NCBI GenBank assembly: GCA_020429485.1 | Contig: JAGQLK010000033.1 | Span: forward strand, 1-7,393 | Length of the DNA stretch: 7,393 bases | Source of the DNA: Candidatus Dojkabacteria bacterium | GTDB lineage: Bacteria > Patescibacteriota > Dojkabacteria > B142 > OLB20 | Direction of reading: 5' to 3' | Shown here: in pieces, positions 6,520 to 7,393 of the stretch | Position numbering within the stretch: position 1 is the stretch's first letter | How the letters are laid out: each line of letters begins with the position of its first letter | Program-made: the position numbers and the translations under genes | Notes under the pieces: generated by a model | Database searches by the model: none | Told to the model about the DNA's origin: nothing | The model's input: the letters and a program-made list of their open reading frames with translations, nothing else

Positions 6520-6543
6520 AATATTTTTTCAAAAAAGTGGTTA

Positions 6544-6549
6544 ATGATA
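6544..6549 (-). promoter_or_regulatory. Candidate -10 of the methyltransferase-like gene with overlapping dyad
   Basis: TATCAT on the minus strand is 24 nt before the ATG at 6519. It lies inside an imperfect palindrome at 6541-6556, TTAAT and ATTAA around a 6-bp centre. The dyad could be an operator, though short AT-rich palindromes are common by chance here. No -35 is convincing. Confidence 0.3.
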
Positions 6550-6575
6550 CTATTAATATGAGCATTTAATGTGAT

Positions 6576-6595
6576 TATGTCAGACTATGTCAGGG
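6576..6595. repeat. 10-bp tandem repeat in the divergent intergenic region
   Basis: TATGTCAG occurs at 6576-6583 and again at 6586-6593, a spacing of exactly 10 bp or about one helical turn. AGACTAT, which bridges the two units, recurs exactly 30 bp downstream at 6612-6618. Same-face spacing would suit cooperative binding of a regulator. Confidence 0.45.
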
Positions 6596-6599
6596 AGGA

Positions 6600-6620
6600 T
6601 GGTAGTCAATAAGACTATCA
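6600..6620. promoter_or_regulatory. Dyad over the -35 region of the Fur-like gene (possible operator)
   Basis: TGGTAGTC (6600-6607) and GACTATCA (6613-6620) form an 8-bp inverted repeat with one G-T mismatch around AATAA. The downstream arm covers the expected -35 position (6612-6617) of the TATAAT at 6635-6640. It lies upstream of the predicted transcript, so it would act as DNA. Autoregulation by the adjacent Fur-like protein is an inference. Confidence 0.4.
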
Positions 6621-6634
6621 AACTTTTTATGTTG

Positions 6635-6640
6635 TATAAT
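6635..6640 (+). promoter_or_regulatory. Probable -10 box of the Fur-like gene
   Basis: A perfect TATAAT lies 22 nt before the ATG at 6663, the same spacing as at the left-end peptidase gene. The -35 position (AGACTA) is far from consensus, which would suit an activated or regulated promoter. Confidence 0.5.
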
Positions 6641-6662
6641 ATCAATATTCATATTTTTCAGG

Positions 6663-7007
6663 ATGAGACAGACTAAGGCAAGAAAAAGTATCGTTGAACT
6701 TCTTAAAAAAGGAGGAATTTTCTCTGCTCAAGAAATCCATAGTGCCTTGATAGAGTATGACCTGGCTACTATATACAGAAACTTAAAGACGTTCGTAGAA
6801 GAAGGTATAATCTCAGAATTAAATATAGATAGAGCGGAAAAGAAATATGAATATAAACAAGACGATCATCAGCATGCTGTTTGTTCTAAGTGTGGGAAGG
6901 TAATTCATTTGGAGATTGATAAAAACGAGCTTAATAAATTCTTTAAACTAAAAAACTTTAACATTCAAGACATAGAAGTTAATATAAAGGGACATTGTTT
7001 AGAATAA
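6663..7007 (+). CDS. Compact Fur-family transcriptional regulator
   Basis: The 114-residue protein is a short member of the Fur family (usually 130-150), whose members repress or activate genes in response to iron, zinc, manganese or peroxide. The winged-helix domain includes SAQEIHSAL (21-29) and the recognition region DLATIYRNL (33-41). The dimerisation domain has DHQHAVCSKCGKVI (68-81), with zinc-binding C74 and C77 and metal-type H69 and H71. Three features are reduced. The N-terminus starts right at the first HTH-domain helix, and an in-frame TAG with no start codon between it and the ATG makes this start firm. The histidine pair that precedes SAED in E. coli Fur is G18-I19 here. The protein stops at GHCLE, so C112 has no partner; a CxxC would need residue 115, where the stop is. 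It probably binds DNA but may not sense metal classically. Confidence 0.85.
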   Translation: MRQTKARKSIVELLKKGGIFSAQEIHSALIEYDLATIYRNLKTFVEEGIISELNIDRAEKKYEYKQDDHQHAVCSKCGKVIHLEIDKNELNKFFKLKNFNIQDIEVNIKGHCLE

Positions 7008-7017
7008 ATTATTTTCG

Positions 7018-7393
7018 ATGAGATATTTCAAATTTACCAAGTTAGTCCGAGATGGAGTTATTAAGTCTATGCAAGATAATCCACTACAAGAGCCAAAAGG
7101 TGTACACAAATTAAGTGATCAAGAGTTCAAGAATGAACTGATAAAGAAGCTCAAAGAAGAAGTAGAAGAATTAGCTAATTCTGAAACTGAAGAAGAATAC
7201 AAAGAGGAACTAGCTGATATTTATGAACTACTTAAGTATCTAGCACAGCTTTCAAATGTTTCAGACGATGATATTTCCTTACTAATGCAAAAAAAGGTGG
7301 ATAAAGCCGGTGGCTTTGAAGGAAGGCAATTTATAGAAAGTGTTGGTATAGATGAGCAAGATGTAGATAGGCTTAAAAATTACACTGACAATC
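7018..7393 (+). CDS. MazG-like house-cleaning nucleotide pyrophosphohydrolase (3' end outside window)
   Basis: The first 125 residues are present and the gene runs past the right edge. It resembles the phosphoribosyl-ATP pyrophosphohydrolase-like or house-cleaning NTP pyrophosphatase group of the all-alpha MazG superfamily (COG4997 type), small enzymes that hydrolyse unwanted nucleoside triphosphates to monophosphates. The start is anchored by the family N-terminus (FTKLVRDGVI, 6-15). Metal-binding motifs are EExxE (E47, E48, E51) and ExxD (E64, D67, in EELADIYELL). The conserved KAGGFEGRQFI (96-106) comes near the usual C-terminus. At least 19 further residues follow (from E107), slightly more than typical. 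It begins 10 bp after the Fur-like gene without a Shine-Dalgarno site, so the two are probably co-transcribed and the regulator may control it. Substrate cannot be assigned. Confidence 0.85.
   Translation, partial: MRYFKFTKLVRDGVIKSMQDNPLQEPKGVHKLSDQEFKNELIKKLKEEVEELANSETEEEYKEELADIYELLKYLAQLSNVSDDDISLLMQKKVDKAGGFEGRQFIESVGIDEQDVDRLKNYTDN

Noticed and set aside
34..7007. Possible recoding of TGA (as in Gracilibacteria or Mycoplasma)
   Set aside because: No gene stops at TGA, but no in-frame TGA occurs inside any conserved protein either, and glycine and tryptophan use their normal codons. The lack of TGA stops among eight genes may be chance.
1..7393. tRNA, rRNA, riboswitch, CRISPR, insertion sequence or attachment site
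   Set aside because: No cloverleaf, regular spaced repeat array, transposase or terminal inverted repeat was seen, and intergenic space is too small for most of these.

Overview
The window is a gene-dense, AT-rich bacterial segment with nine protein genes: eight complete, and one that runs off the right edge. There are no RNA genes, insertion sequences, CRISPR arrays or recognisable hairpin terminators, and no gene-free stretch longer than 143 bp. The standard genetic code fits: all reading frames are open, and seven genes stop with TAA, one with TAG, none with TGA. No start codon has a properly spaced Shine-Dalgarno sequence. Most genes or gene groups instead have a TATAAT-like box 14-29 nt before the start codon, implying very short mRNA leaders. 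With the small proteins and tight packing, this suggests a streamlined lineage, possibly of the Candidate Phyla Radiation (Patescibacteria). That placement is inference; no marker gene proves it.

Layout from left to right: (1) + strand 34-729, a YugP-type membrane zinc metallopeptidase, followed 17 bp later by (2) 747-1457, a SpoU/TrmH-family RNA 2'-O-methyltransferase; (3) - strand 1454-2584, a soluble family-2-like glycosyltransferase; (4) + strand about 2662-3282, a guanylate-kinase-fold protein that keeps the P-loop but has lost several GMP-contacting residues; (5) - strand 3279-4721, a membrane-anchored M23 (LytM) peptidase with a large cytoplasmic repeat domain and a TTG start; (6) - strand 4781-5335, an unrecognised three-helix membrane protein with a C-terminal coiled coil; (7) - strand 5377-6519, a large class I SAM-dependent methyltransferase-like protein; (8) + strand 6663-7007, a very compact Fur-family regulator, followed 10 bp later by (9) 7018 to the end, a MazG-like house-cleaning nucleotide pyrophosphohydrolase.

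Both convergent gene pairs (2/3 and 4/5) are locked together by 4-bp overlaps in which the opposing stop codons share bases (TTAG and TTAA), leaving no room for intergenic terminators. The 143-bp gap between divergent genes 7 and 8 is the main regulatory region. It holds a 10-bp tandem repeat, a dyad over the expected -35 region of the regulator gene, and a second imperfect dyad over the -10 of gene 7.

Genes 1, 3, 5 and 6 could act at the envelope (membrane proteolysis, glycan transfer, peptidoglycan cleavage and a membrane partner). Genes 2, 4, 8 and 9 concern RNA modification, nucleotide chemistry and regulation. No known multi-gene system was recognised. The most unusual elements are the repeat-domain M23 peptidase (with its TTG start embedded at an inverted repeat), the divergent guanylate-kinase homologue, and the stripped-down Fur protein lacking the fourth zinc cysteine.
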